DNA of 64,000 bases from Sphingobacterium sp. ML3W. GTDB lineage: Bacteria > Bacteroidota > Bacteroidia > Sphingobacteriales > Sphingobacteriaceae. Position 1 is the stretch's first letter; each line of letters opens with the position of its first letter. Positions 8,208 through 16,110 of the stretch are shown piece after piece. The position numbers and the translations under genes are program-made. Where the stretch lies: NCBI RefSeq assembly GCF_000747525.1, contig NZ_CP009278.1, positions 2,294,001-2,358,000 of the forward strand, written 5' to 3'. A model generated the notes under the pieces. The model made no database searches, had not been told where the DNA came from, and worked only from the letters and a program-made list of their open reading frames with translations.

Positions 8208-8429
8208 ATGCCACACGTAGCTATTAAAATGTATCCCGCTGATTCGGAAGAACAAAAGGTAAAACTTGCTGAAGAGATAACAAAAGTAATCATGAGTATT
8301 ACAGGAAAACCTGAGGCTGCTGTATCGATAAAAATTGATGAAGTATCTGAGGATAAATGGATGGATGACGTGTACAACAAAGAGATCCTTCCGAATATAG
8401 ATGATCTTTATAAGAAACCTGGATATTAA
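8208..8429 (+). CDS. pptA: 4-oxalocrotonate tautomerase family protein, PptA-like
   Basis: This 73-residue protein starts MPHVAIKMYP, so Pro2 is available as the catalytic general base/acid of the tautomerase superfamily after Met removal. The layout (beta strand, helix SEEQKVKLAEEITKVIMS, strand VSIKIDEVSEDKW, then helix and LYKKPGY) closely parallels E. coli PptA, including the C-terminal KKPGY. It is cytoplasmic, single-domain and probably oligomeric, and converts enol and keto forms of an unknown alpha-keto acid. It stands alone behind a promoter with two Crp/Fnr-like palindromes and is followed by a bidirectional terminator. The symbol is by similarity; the substrate is not known. Confidence 0.82.
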   Translation: MPHVAIKMYPADSEEQKVKLAEEITKVIMSITGKPEAAVSIKIDEVSEDKWMDDVYNKEILPNIDDLYKKPGY

Positions 8430-8573
8430 TAATATCCGGAATATAAATGATTGAAATATGAATATATATCAAATCCCGAAGAAAAACAATTCGTAGAAGT
8501 ATGTAAGGGATATTCTCTTGCAATTAAGGCTGTATTATTGATCGGAGATTATAATCAGTTAACAGATACTTCA

Positions 8574-8613
8574 AAAAGCGCTATATCAGTTTTTTACAGG
8601 ATGTAGCGCTTTT
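8574..8613. terminator. Bidirectional hairpin terminator
   Basis: AAAAGCGCTA (8574-8583) pairs with TAGCGCTTTT (8604-8613). It lies between the convergent tautomerase (+) and AraC (-) genes and has A/T runs on both outer sides, as expected for a shared terminator. A smaller palindrome, GGATATT-AAT-AATATCC, overlaps the tautomerase stop at 8421-8437. Confidence 0.75.
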
Positions 8614-8649
8614 GATTTTACCCTAGTTATATTGCGGTATTACAAATAT

Positions 8650-9549
8650 CTATTTCGTTTTTTGACTCTTGCGATACGCTTGCGGTGGTATTCCAACATA
8701 CTGCTTGAAGAAACGGCTAAAATGAAACGGATTTTCAAAATTCATCATTTCGGAGATTTGTTTTATAGAAAGAGATCGCTCATCGAGTAAGACTTTTGAT
8801 TCTAAAACAACCATCTCGATAATGAACTGCCGTGCTGTTTTTCCTGTTTTTTTCTTGAGTAATTGCGATAGATATTTTTCGTGGATATGAAGCTCTGAGG
8901 AGTAGAAAGTGACTTCCCTATGCGCAACATAATGTTCGGCTAACAGTTTTAAAAACCGATAGATGATCGTTGAAGAAATATCCTTGTCGATTTCCATATC
9001 ATCAAAATACTGCTGTACTTTAAGTAAAATAGTCTTACATAAATTTCTGATAATCTCCAGATCACTATTATAAAGTGCTTTTCTTTCCAATAGTCGATTG
9101 ATGATGCCCATAACTTCGACTAGCATGACATGATCTAGGGGTTCTATTTTGCGGTACGGTACCAAACCTTCCTTTACAAAGTTTGCGATATCAAAATATT
9201 TACCAAGAATGCCGGACTCTCGTAGAAATACTGGTGTAAAGATCAGTGATACAATATGCAAATTTTTATTTTCCCAATCCATTTCCCGTATAGCACCCGG
9301 AGGAATAATGATTACATTGCCACTTGTGAGATGATACGACACTAAGTTGACCTTTAAGTCAAGCTCGCCATCAACGATAAAGATCAATGAAAAATGCGTC
9401 GAACGAAAAGCCCTTTTCCGAATAAATTCTGATGCATATTTGACGGAATCATAGACCACTAGATCGGGTAGCTGCTGCTCCACTCCAATACTTTGAAGGA
9501 TGGCAGGAATCTCCATATTCAGCAGTGGTGCCTCTATTTTGTTTTTCAT
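8650..9549 (-). CDS. AraC-family transcriptional regulator, divergent from the efflux operon
   Basis: This 299-residue regulator has an N-terminal cupin-like ligand-binding half (FSLIFIVDGELDLKVNLVSYHLTSGNVIIIPPGAI, residues about 55-100). The C-terminal double helix-turn-helix of the AraC type spans about residues 195-295 (YLSQLLKKKTGKTARQFIIEMVVLESKVLLDERSLSIKQISEMMNF, then NPFHFSRFFKQYVGIPPQAYRKSQ). It is transcribed away from the TolC/MFP/MFS operon across a 236-bp gap, the normal arrangement for a local regulator of a drug efflux operon. The effector is probably an exported compound, but this is inference. Confidence 0.9.
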   Translation of the reverse strand: MKNKIEAPLLNMEIPAILQSIGVEQQLPDLVVYDSVKYASEFIRKRAFRSTHFSLIFIVDGELDLKVNLVSYHLTSGNVIIIPPGAIREMDWENKNLHIVSLIFTPVFLRESGILGKYFDIANFVKEGLVPYRKIEPLDHVMLVEVMGIINRLLERKALYNSDLEIIRNLCKTILLKVQQYFDDMEIDKDISSTIIYRFLKLLAEHYVAHREVTFYSSELHIHEKYLSQLLKKKTGKTARQFIIEMVVLESKVLLDERSLSIKQISEMMNFENPFHFSRFFKQYVGIPPQAYRKSQKTK

Positions 9550-9785
9550 AAAAAAAATTAATAACTTTTATATATGATTGTTGGGATGTGTGCTACTGTA
9601 TTTTTATAGATATTTTAGTGATATCAACTTTTAATCCCTTTAAAAGTCTCTAATCGTGAAATTTATCTTTACCTATCAAAGGTACTGACTTTATGTAATA
9701 TTACTTATAGATATGTTTAGGTTTCTTTCTTCTATGGTTATTGAGGTCTGTAATGTCGAATTTTGCTTACTTATTCGATATAAGA

Positions 9786-11126
9786 ATGAACACATGGTTT
9801 AACCTTAAGAAAATAGTTTTATGCACCTGTCTTTTATGTCAGGGTAGCATTCTTTGTGCACAGCAAGATTCCCTTAAATTGTCAATGTCCAATTTGTTTG
9901 AATTGGCTATGGAGAGGAACAGGGATATAAAATTGAGTACGGCATACCTTTCTCGAGCAACGTCAGTTGTGCAGGATAAAAAAAATAACAGACTCCCTGT
10001 TGTTGGTTTATCCGCTTCAGCGGGCTATCTCACCGATGTCGGTGTATTGGGATTGGGTACTATGCCTACAGGATATTATGACATGCCCCACTTTTCCAAT
10101 TCGTTTTCATTACAGGCAAGTCTACTGTTATATTCAGGAGGACGGTTAAGTACAGACATTGATATAGCCCAGTTGGAACGCAATATGGCTACACTCCAGA
10201 TCGAGAAAAATAAACAATCTGTAAAACTGATCCTTGCAGGTTATTACCTCGATTTGTACCAACTGTACCAGCAGAAAAAGGTGTATGAAAACAATATAGC
10301 AATAAGCAAAGAATTATTAGAAAAGATAGATACCCGCTACCAGAGTGGAGTTGCTTTGAAAAGTGATAAAATAAGAAATGAATTGCTGGTGTCAACTTTT
10401 GAATTGGCACTATCCAGGTTATGGGAACGTATACAGATTGTTAATAATAATATGCTCGCAACATTATCGCTGCCGGATAATACGGTTATCGTTCCAGACA
10501 CCGATATTGAAATCCCAGACAAGATCGTGCAGCTGTTATCATCGTCGAAGTTAGAACATCTGCAGGGCAATAGCCTTAAAAATAATATAGAGGCCAGAGA
10601 ATCAGAAATAAAGAATGTTATTGCAGATGAGAAGTTAAAGTTAGCACGCTCATCCAATCGTCCCGAAGTATCATTATTCCTTTCGGGTGCAGTCACCAGA
10701 CCCTATACTTTTGATATTCCGGCAAAGGATATATATGCCAATACAAATGCCATTGGTGTGAAGGTGAATATTCCTATTTCTAATCTATATCTGTCAAAAA
10801 AGAAAATAGAGATCGCTACCACGGACATTGAAATTAGTCATATATCAAAGAAACAGACAGAAGAGACCGTCAGAAGAGACTTAAAGAATAATTATATCAA
10901 ATGCAGGGAAGCTTATAGGCAGTTGAGTACGCTGTATAAACAGCAAGAACTAGCCGATGAGAATTACAGGAGAATCACGGACAATTACATGGAACAGCTA
11001 GCACTAAATACAGAGGTTATGGATGCCAGTAATCAAAAACTGGACGCTAGTCTACGTGTGACTCAGGCAAAAGTGGAGATTATATTCAGTTATTATAAAT
11101 TGTTAAAAACACTCGGAGAACTTTAA
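9786..11126 (+). CDS. TolC-like outer-membrane efflux channel protein
   Basis: I chose ATG 9786 because it begins a signal peptide (LKKIVLCTCLLCQGSILCAQQ); an upstream TTG at 9741 would add 15 residues before it. The mature protein of about 420 residues has the two-repeat TolC/OEP pattern: long helices (LKLSMSNLFELAMERNRDIKL, LAGYYLDLYQLYQQKKVYENN) and beta parts such as FSLQASLLLYSGGRLSTDI and GVKVNIPISNLYLSKKKIEI. It forms the outer-membrane exit duct of the tripartite exporter encoded with the next two genes. The stop and the next ATG are 2 bp apart, so translation is likely coupled. Confidence 0.9.
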   Translation: MNTWFNLKKIVLCTCLLCQGSILCAQQDSLKLSMSNLFELAMERNRDIKLSTAYLSRATSVVQDKKNNRLPVVGLSASAGYLTDVGVLGLGTMPTGYYDMPHFSNSFSLQASLLLYSGGRLSTDIDIAQLERNMATLQIEKNKQSVKLILAGYYLDLYQLYQQKKVYENNIAISKELLEKIDTRYQSGVALKSDKIRNELLVSTFELALSRLWERIQIVNNNMLATLSLPDNTVIVPDTDIEIPDKIVQLLSSSKLEHLQGNSLKNNIEARESEIKNVIADEKLKLARSSNRPEVSLFLSGAVTRPYTFDIPAKDIYANTNAIGVKVNIPISNLYLSKKKIEIATTDIEISHISKKQTEETVRRDLKNNYIKCREAYRQLSTLYKQQELADENYRRITDNYMEQLALNTEVMDASNQKLDASLRVTQAKVEIIFSYYKLLKTLGEL

Positions 11127-11128
11127 AA

Positions 11129-12199
11129 ATGAACGGAGCAAATCAACATACCCTTAATAAAAAGAGGACATTAAAAATCATGGCAAATATATTCATCAGT
11201 ATTGCTGCTGTGTTGACAATCTTATTTATTGGTTACTACTTTATACGTTTTGATAAAAATCGGCACACCGATGACGCACAGGTGCAACAACTTCTGACCC
11301 CTGTCAATGCAAGGGTAAGCGGGTATATCAAAAGTGTGCATTTTAAAGATTTCGACTGGGTGAATAAGGGAGATACGCTTGTCATTATAGATAATACGGA
11401 CTACCTGGTACAAAAAGAGCTAGCTGAGGCTGCGCTGATGGATGCACGAGCTGGAAAAAAAATAACAGTATCAAACATCAGTACAGTGGAAAATGGTATT
11501 AATATTTCAGAAGCTCGTGTATACGAAGTGAAAGCTAAACTATGGAATGCCCAGAAAAATTATCAACGCTATAAAAGCTTACTAAAGAAAGAATCCGTTA
11601 CCCAGCAGCAGTTTGATCAGGTGAAGAGTGATTATGAGGTATTGGAAGCACAGCTAGAAACGCTGGAAAGAAGTACGACCGGAAACCATCTTAATGCTCA
11701 GGAAGCATCTAGCAAGATTGATGTCAACTTAGCCGCTATAAAAAGGGCAGAGGTTCAGTTTAAGATGGCTGAGCTAAATTTAAATTATACAATCATTACC
11801 GCGCCATGTAATGGGTATGTTGGAAGAAAAACCATTACTGCTGGGCAACTTGTGCAAGCAGGACAGCAATTGTCCAATGTAATTGACAATGACAATAAAT
11901 GGATTACGGCCAACTTTAAAGAAAAACAATTAGCTACTATTAAGATTGGAGATCTTGTGAACATCAAAATAGATGGTCTTCCGGATGTCATTTTGTTGGG
12001 GCATGTGCAGGCATTTGCTTCAGCAACTGGGTCGGTATATTCCATGGTTCCTGTAGATAATGCTACTGGTAATTTTGTTAAGATCCAACAACGGATCCCC
12101 ACTCGGATAGAGTTTGATAAAAGCACTGATCCGGCTATTCTAGCTCAGCTCAAAGCAGGTATGAATGTCGTTGTAGAAATACAGAAAGGAGATCGGTAA
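11129..12199 (+). CDS. HlyD/EmrA-type membrane fusion (periplasmic adaptor) protein
   Basis: This 356-residue adaptor has one N-terminal transmembrane helix (IMANIFISIAAVLTILFIGYYF). Next come a lipoyl/barrel-sandwich half (HTDDAQVQQLLTPVNARVSGYIKSVHFKDFDWVNKGDTLVIID), a long coiled-coil hairpin (residues about 95-205) and the second lipoyl half (YTIITAPCNGYVGRKTITAGQLVQAGQ). It closes with a beta-barrel (ITANFKEKQLATIKIGDLVNIKIDG). The TDDAxV motif is typical of EmrA. It links the inner-membrane MFS pump to the outer-membrane channel. It overlaps the pump gene by one base (TAATG at 12197-12201). Confidence 0.93.
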   Translation: MNGANQHTLNKKRTLKIMANIFISIAAVLTILFIGYYFIRFDKNRHTDDAQVQQLLTPVNARVSGYIKSVHFKDFDWVNKGDTLVIIDNTDYLVQKELAEAALMDARAGKKITVSNISTVENGINISEARVYEVKAKLWNAQKNYQRYKSLLKKESVTQQQFDQVKSDYEVLEAQLETLERSTTGNHLNAQEASSKIDVNLAAIKRAEVQFKMAELNLNYTIITAPCNGYVGRKTITAGQLVQAGQQLSNVIDNDNKWITANFKEKQLATIKIGDLVNIKIDGLPDVILLGHVQAFASATGSVYSMVPVDNATGNFVKIQQRIPTRIEFDKSTDPAILAQLKAGMNVVVEIQKGDR

Positions 12200-13836
12200 T
12201 GCGCACCGTTCCGCCCATTCATACCATTATTGCTTTTAAAAGTTTTGTGCCTCGGACCGTTCGGATTTTGCTGTTTTTGGTTTTTGCATTCATCTTTCAA
12301 TTTTCAAATACTGCTTATCTTACCCTGACGGGGACATTTACTGGAGTAAACCAGCTGCTAAAGGAAGATCTGAATTTTCTTTATCAGATGACGATGGTGG
12401 GTGTCTGTTTTATATATCCACTGTTATTTCGGTTTAAATTAAGATTTACATCTCAGCAGTTAATTATTGGCTGTTCGATCGTCGTCATCATCATGATGTA
12501 TACGATGACGGTGACAGACGCTATCCCGATATTGGCACTGGCTTCCTTTTTTATCGGGGCGGCCAAAATGCTCGGAACTTTTGAAACATTGGTTTCGATA
12601 CAGCTCATCATCACACCCAATAAAGATTATGGGGTTTTCTTTAGTGTGGCGCTTGGTATCGTATTATTAAGTGGGCAAATTTCTGGTATTACCGCCATTG
12701 GGTTCAATTATGGTTACGATTGGAAGGCTATCTATTATATCATGATTGCGTTAAATGCGCTTATGATCCTGCTCGTACTACTGTTATTACGGCATACCAG
12801 ATTGGTTAAAAAATTTCCCTTATATGGCATCGACTGGTGGGGGTATTTTTTATGGAGCAGCTTATTTACAGCTGTTACTTACCTCTTTACCTATGGGCAG
12901 GTGTTGGATTGGTTTCATTCTGAAAAGATAAGAAGTGCGACCTGGCTATCGCTGGTATTTGCCATTTTAGTCATCATAAGAATGTTTACGGCTCGTCGTC
13001 CTTATATCAAAGCAAGGGTATTTGCCATTAAATCAGTCCATATTGGTATTCTCATGATTTTACTCCTGCAGCCTTTCCTTAGTGCTAGTGGCACTGTACT
13101 CGGATCATTTACGACACGTGTATTGCAAATGGATGACATCAATACAGGGCTACTGAACTGGTGGATTGCGCTTGGCATTCTGATAGGGGCAATCTTCAGC
13201 TATTACTGGTTCTTGAAAATAAATGGTCCATTTAAAGTATTCTTTATTATTGCTTTTTCATCCTTGACCTGCTCTTATATGATCCTTTATTTTGTATTGG
13301 GTAGTTATGGAGATATGCAATTTTTGATCATTCCATATCTTTTGAGAGGATTTGGCAATATGCTCTTGTTTGCCGGAGTTGGTAAATATGTAACGCGAGA
13401 TGTAGGACTTGATATTTTTACTCAGGTGCTCTGTTACTTGGCCATGGCCAGAAATGCATTGGGAAGTTTGATTCCGAGTTCGCTTATTGCATATGCCGAA
13501 TATTGGAGAACACGGGACTATCACTATAAAATAAGTTCAAAAATAGATAACTTTAATCAAATTGCTTTGGACTTATATCAAGGTATGCACAATAAGTCCA
13601 TATCTGGAGGTAGCAGTACCGCTGAAGCTTCGATTGCAGCAAGCAAAGCGCTATTCTCAAAGATAAATCAGCAAGCTGTGCTGCTAGCAGGTCGTGAGAT
13701 TTTTGGCCTTTTGACCTGTTGGGGTATCGCAGTAATTCTGTTGCTGTTAAGTATACATTTCGGTAAACCATTTATCCGTCAAATTCCTACTTGGAAAAGA
13801 CTTCGAATAGTATTGTCGAAAATGTACAGCAAATAG
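12199..13836 (+). CDS. MFS drug efflux transporter (DHA2/EmrB-like inner-membrane pump)
   Basis: This 545-residue protein with about 14 hydrophobic segments is consistent with the 14-TM DHA2 family of proton-driven exporters. Visible segments include ILLFLVFAFIFQFSNTAYL, LIIGCSIVVIIMMYTM, IYYIMIALNALMILLVLLLL, VHIGILMILLLQPFLSASG and a C-terminal LLTCWGIAVILLLLSIHF. Many Bacteroidota EmrB-like pumps are divergent like this one. Its place directly after the EmrA-like adaptor makes it the energising pump of a complete tripartite system. The substrate is unknown. A large soluble loop near residues 430-490 is rich in Ser and Ala. A weak terminator hairpin follows at 13845-13871. Confidence 0.88.
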   Translation: MRTVPPIHTIIAFKSFVPRTVRILLFLVFAFIFQFSNTAYLTLTGTFTGVNQLLKEDLNFLYQMTMVGVCFIYPLLFRFKLRFTSQQLIIGCSIVVIIMMYTMTVTDAIPILALASFFIGAAKMLGTFETLVSIQLIITPNKDYGVFFSVALGIVLLSGQISGITAIGFNYGYDWKAIYYIMIALNALMILLVLLLLRHTRLVKKFPLYGIDWWGYFLWSSLFTAVTYLFTYGQVLDWFHSEKIRSATWLSLVFAILVIIRMFTARRPYIKARVFAIKSVHIGILMILLLQPFLSASGTVLGSFTTRVLQMDDINTGLLNWWIALGILIGAIFSYYWFLKINGPFKVFFIIAFSSLTCSYMILYFVLGSYGDMQFLIIPYLLRGFGNMLLFAGVGKYVTRDVGLDIFTQVLCYLAMARNALGSLIPSSLIAYAEYWRTRDYHYKISSKIDNFNQIALDLYQGMHNKSISGGSSTAEASIAASKALFSKINQQAVLLAGREIFGLLTCWGIAVILLLLSIHFGKPFIRQIPTWKRLRIVLSKMYSK

Positions 13837-13844
13837 ACGATTGT

Positions 13845-13871
13845 AAGTACAGCATGTGATAGGCTGTGCTT
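13845..13871 (+). terminator. Weak hairpin after the efflux operon
   Basis: AAGTACAGC (13845-13853) pairs with GCTGTGCTT (13863-13871) with one G-T type mismatch, followed by a modest T-rich stretch. It may end the efflux transcript, although read-through into the Crp/Fnr gene at 13968 is possible. Confidence 0.4.
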
Positions 13872-13967
13872 GATTTTAAATATTTACTGGTATGCTGCAT
13901 AATTATTGTGACCAATAGAGCTGTAAAACAAAAAATGATATATTTACTTATTCTAAATGCAATTTAA

Positions 13968-14573
13968 TTGGAACAACCAACATATAAAGAACAGACATTT
14001 GACATACTGATTGATTATTTCAAGCAATTTTTTCAACTTGACACCGCAGAGCAAGCTGAAATTAAAAGACTTTTTACTTCAAGAGTAATCAAGCGTAAGG
14101 GGTATTTACTTCAAGAAGGGGAGGTCTGTCAATATTATTATTTCGTTGTGTCTGGGTGTTTCAAGATGTTTGCCATTGACTCCAATTTTCGGGAACATAA
14201 TCTCCAGTTTGGGGCTGAGGGTGATTGGGTCGCTGATTTTCAGAGTTTCTACGACCAGTCTCCCAGTAAATTATATATTGAAGCGACTGAGCCTTCGGTT
14301 GTCCTCCAGATAAAGCACGACGACCTGCTTTATTTATACATTAATTATCACAAATTCGACCGTAATTTTAGAATCATTACTGAGCGAAAATTAATAGAGT
14401 ACCAGAATCGTATATTACAAAATATAAGCTCCACAGCTGATGATCGCTATGACGCTTTCCTAAAGAAATACCCACACTTGATCAATCGTTTGCCCAATAC
14501 TCAGATTGCTTCTTATTTGGGCATCACTTCCGAATTTTTAAGTAAGATCCGCAAAAAAAGAGCAAATAGGTAA
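13968..14573 (+). CDS. Crp/Fnr-family transcriptional regulator, paralogue of the regulator at 4109-4708
   Basis: This 201-residue regulator has the same plan as the regulator at 4109-4708: a beta-roll sensor (KRKGYLLQEGEVCQYYYFVVSGCFKMFAIDSN, EGDWVADFQSFY) and a terminal helix-turn-helix (LPNTQIASYLGITSEFLSKIRKK). The start is taken as TTG 13968 because an in-frame stop (TAA 13965-13967) lies directly before it and no ATG occurs for over 60 codons. TTG starts occur elsewhere in this window. The ACTAG-type tandem boxes begin 22 bp after its stop. Whether they regulate it by feedback or only the gene at 14771 cannot be seen. The effector is unknown. Confidence 0.87.
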   Translation: MEQPTYKEQTFDILIDYFKQFFQLDTAEQAEIKRLFTSRVIKRKGYLLQEGEVCQYYYFVVSGCFKMFAIDSNFREHNLQFGAEGDWVADFQSFYDQSPSKLYIEATEPSVVLQIKHDDLLYLYINYHKFDRNFRIITERKLIEYQNRILQNISSTADDRYDAFLKKYPHLINRLPNTQIASYLGITSEFLSKIRKKRANR

Positions 14574-14594
14574 TAGTCGATTTTATTTTAAATC

Positions 14595-14662
14595 TTAAAC
14601 TATATTAAGAGTATTTCTTAAGCTAGTTTATTGGTATTATCCGTGAGCGCTTTTTAATTTTA
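14595..14662 (+). promoter_or_regulatory. Promoter with tandem Crp/Fnr-like boxes upstream of the DUF1080-like gene
   Basis: TTAAACTATATTAA (14595-14608) and TTAAGCTAGTTTAT (14618-14631) are 23 bp apart, with spacer GAGTATTTC. A -7-like box, TAATTTTA (14655-14662), starts 23 bp after the proximal box. The geometry matches the promoters at 4039-4105 and 8065-8132. The ATG of the downstream gene is about 105 bp further, leaving a long leader. Confidence 0.65.
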
Positions 14663-14694
14663 TATTTTTTAATTTATAACAATAAGAATAGAGC

Positions 14695-14733
14695 ATGGAT
14701 TGCAGTTGCTACTGTGCGAAATGGTGTTGGTAA
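14695..14733 (+). other. Possible 12-residue leader ORF rich in Cys and Trp
   Basis: Within the leader of the gene at 14771, ATG 14695 opens a frame reading MDCSCYCAKWCW and then TAA. Four of 12 residues are Cys and two are Trp, which is uncommon by chance. It could be a regulatory leader peptide. No adjacent terminator/antiterminator hairpin is evident, and no ribosome signal supports it, so it is only a candidate. Confidence 0.2.
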
Positions 14734-14770
14734 GAGCATCAAAAATGGAAAGATATAAAACGGTTTTAAT

Positions 14771-15487
14771 ATGATGAAAAATAGAACAAAGCAGTTTCTC
14801 GGTACTATTACTGGGCGTACGGTATTTTTACTTACTTTAGTTTTTACAGTATTGTTGACTAATCAAGTCTTTGGCCAAAAGATTAAGTTAGAAGAAGATC
14901 GTCTAACTGCTGTACAGACTTCTATGTCGATCGTACATGTAAAAGGTAAAAAAGCAGTGCGGGTAGTCAAATCTGCGGCAGTTAAAGAAGATGATGAAGC
15001 AACTTATGTCAAGATCAATGATTTAAACTTTAAAGACGGGATGATAGAGGTAGAGGTTTTATCGCGTTTACTGCCAGATGCACCGTCACATGCCAGAGGA
15101 TTCATAGGTCTTGCTTTTCGTATTAATGAGGATAACTCAAAATTTGAAAGCATTTATGTGCGACCTACAAATAGTACGGCAAACGACCAGCTTAGAAGGA
15201 ATCGTTCGATTCAGTATTTTTCTTATCCTAATTTTAAGTTTACACATGCTAGAGCAACCGCACCTGGGCAATATGAGTCTTATGCACCGATAGCGCTTGA
15301 TGAATGGATAAAACTAAAGATTGAGGTAAAAGGCGATAAAGCCAAATTATTTATCAACGGTGCAAAGCATCCTTATTTGATTGTTAATGATCTTAAAATG
15401 GGTTCCGACCAGTCTGGGTCTCTAGGTCTGTTTGTCGATATTGGCACAGAAGGATTTTTTAGGGATCTTAAGGTTTCTTTTTGGTAA
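14771..15487 (+). CDS. Secreted DUF1080/concanavalin-like domain protein
   Basis: This 238-residue protein has a long N-terminal signal region (VFLLTLVFTVLLTNQVFGQ) and one beta-sandwich domain. The pattern ATYVKINDLNFKDGMIEVEVLSR, ARGFIGLAFRINEDNSKFESIYVRP, WIKLKIEVKGDKAKLFINGA and GSLGLFVDIGTEGFFRDLKVSF is that of 3-keto-disaccharide hydrolase/DUF1080 and LamG-like folds. These occur in carbohydrate-binding or hydrolase proteins. No second domain or lipobox is present. It is predicted to be periplasmic or secreted, and a catalytic role is not shown. It is a single gene behind a Crp/Fnr-box promoter; repeat copy B starts 34 bp after its stop. Confidence 0.7.
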   Translation: MMKNRTKQFLGTITGRTVFLLTLVFTVLLTNQVFGQKIKLEEDRLTAVQTSMSIVHVKGKKAVRVVKSAAVKEDDEATYVKINDLNFKDGMIEVEVLSRLLPDAPSHARGFIGLAFRINEDNSKFESIYVRPTNSTANDQLRRNRSIQYFSYPNFKFTHARATAPGQYESYAPIALDEWIKLKIEVKGDKAKLFINGAKHPYLIVNDLKMGSDQSGSLGLFVDIGTEGFFRDLKVSFW

Positions 15488-15520
15488 ACCGATATCACAT
15501 ATAATGAAGGTAGTGTGTTT

Positions 15521-15840
15521 GTGTGCCTCTTTCGCCGGCACAGGGCGAATTACTTTTTTCGTCAATGATTTGATTTAATTGGCACTCAAGAATCTCTTCG
15601 AGAATTTTCTTAACAAAAAGTAATCAAACGCCGACCGAAGGGAGACCATGGATGCCGAAAAAGCAAACACGAATCCATAACTCAAGGCTGCATTCCTTGA
15701 TGCTATTTCACCTCAAATTGGCTAAATGAATTTAAACTCGTTTCACTCGAGCAGAAATTCATTTTATACGCCTCTTTGTCGGTTCAATAACGCAATCGGA
15801 ATGCTAGGCCTTTTGGATAAGCCTTCGGCTGTAGTGTAGT
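15521..15840. repeat. Hairpin-rich intergenic repeat, copy B (long form)
   Basis: This copy matches copy A through nearly all of its length: TGTGCC/GGCACA, the GCCGACCGAAGGGAGACC block, ATGGAT/ATCCAT, TCAAGG/CCTTGA, AAATGAATTT/AAATTCATTT, CGGTTCAATAACG and AGGCCTTTTGGATAAGCC. It lies directly upstream of the hairpin/direct-repeat module and the first Rpn gene, and forms the left flank of that unit. Confidence 0.85.
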
Positions 15841-15888
15841 GACGAAGTGACCAGCTTGTTGTTGGGGAGAGTGAGATGTAAATAGTTA

Positions 15889-15982
15889 AAAAGAATAGGC
15901 TTATCTGCGATTGGATAAGCCTATTTGTTTTCAAAGTATTGGATATTATGTTGTAAGTTATATTTTTTAGAATAAGTATTTG
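15889..15982. repeat. Hairpin plus 55-bp direct repeat, left flank of Rpn gene 1
   Basis: The hairpin AATAGGCTTATC (15894-15905) / GATAAGCCTATT (15914-15925) is followed by a 55-bp segment (15928-15982). That segment recurs at 17541-17595 with only two differences visible. The same hairpin core occurs at 448-491. Together with copy B it mirrors the right flank (copy C plus 17502-17595). Confidence 0.85.
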
Positions 15983-16110
15983 TTAAGAAGTGACGGAGTG
16001 AAGTGGTTAGTGATGAAATGCTAAATTAATTAGAATAAAAAGCTATTATATTTAGTATAATTAATAATTTATCATTATATTAGCTATTGTTAATCAGTTG
16101 ACTATGTGTT

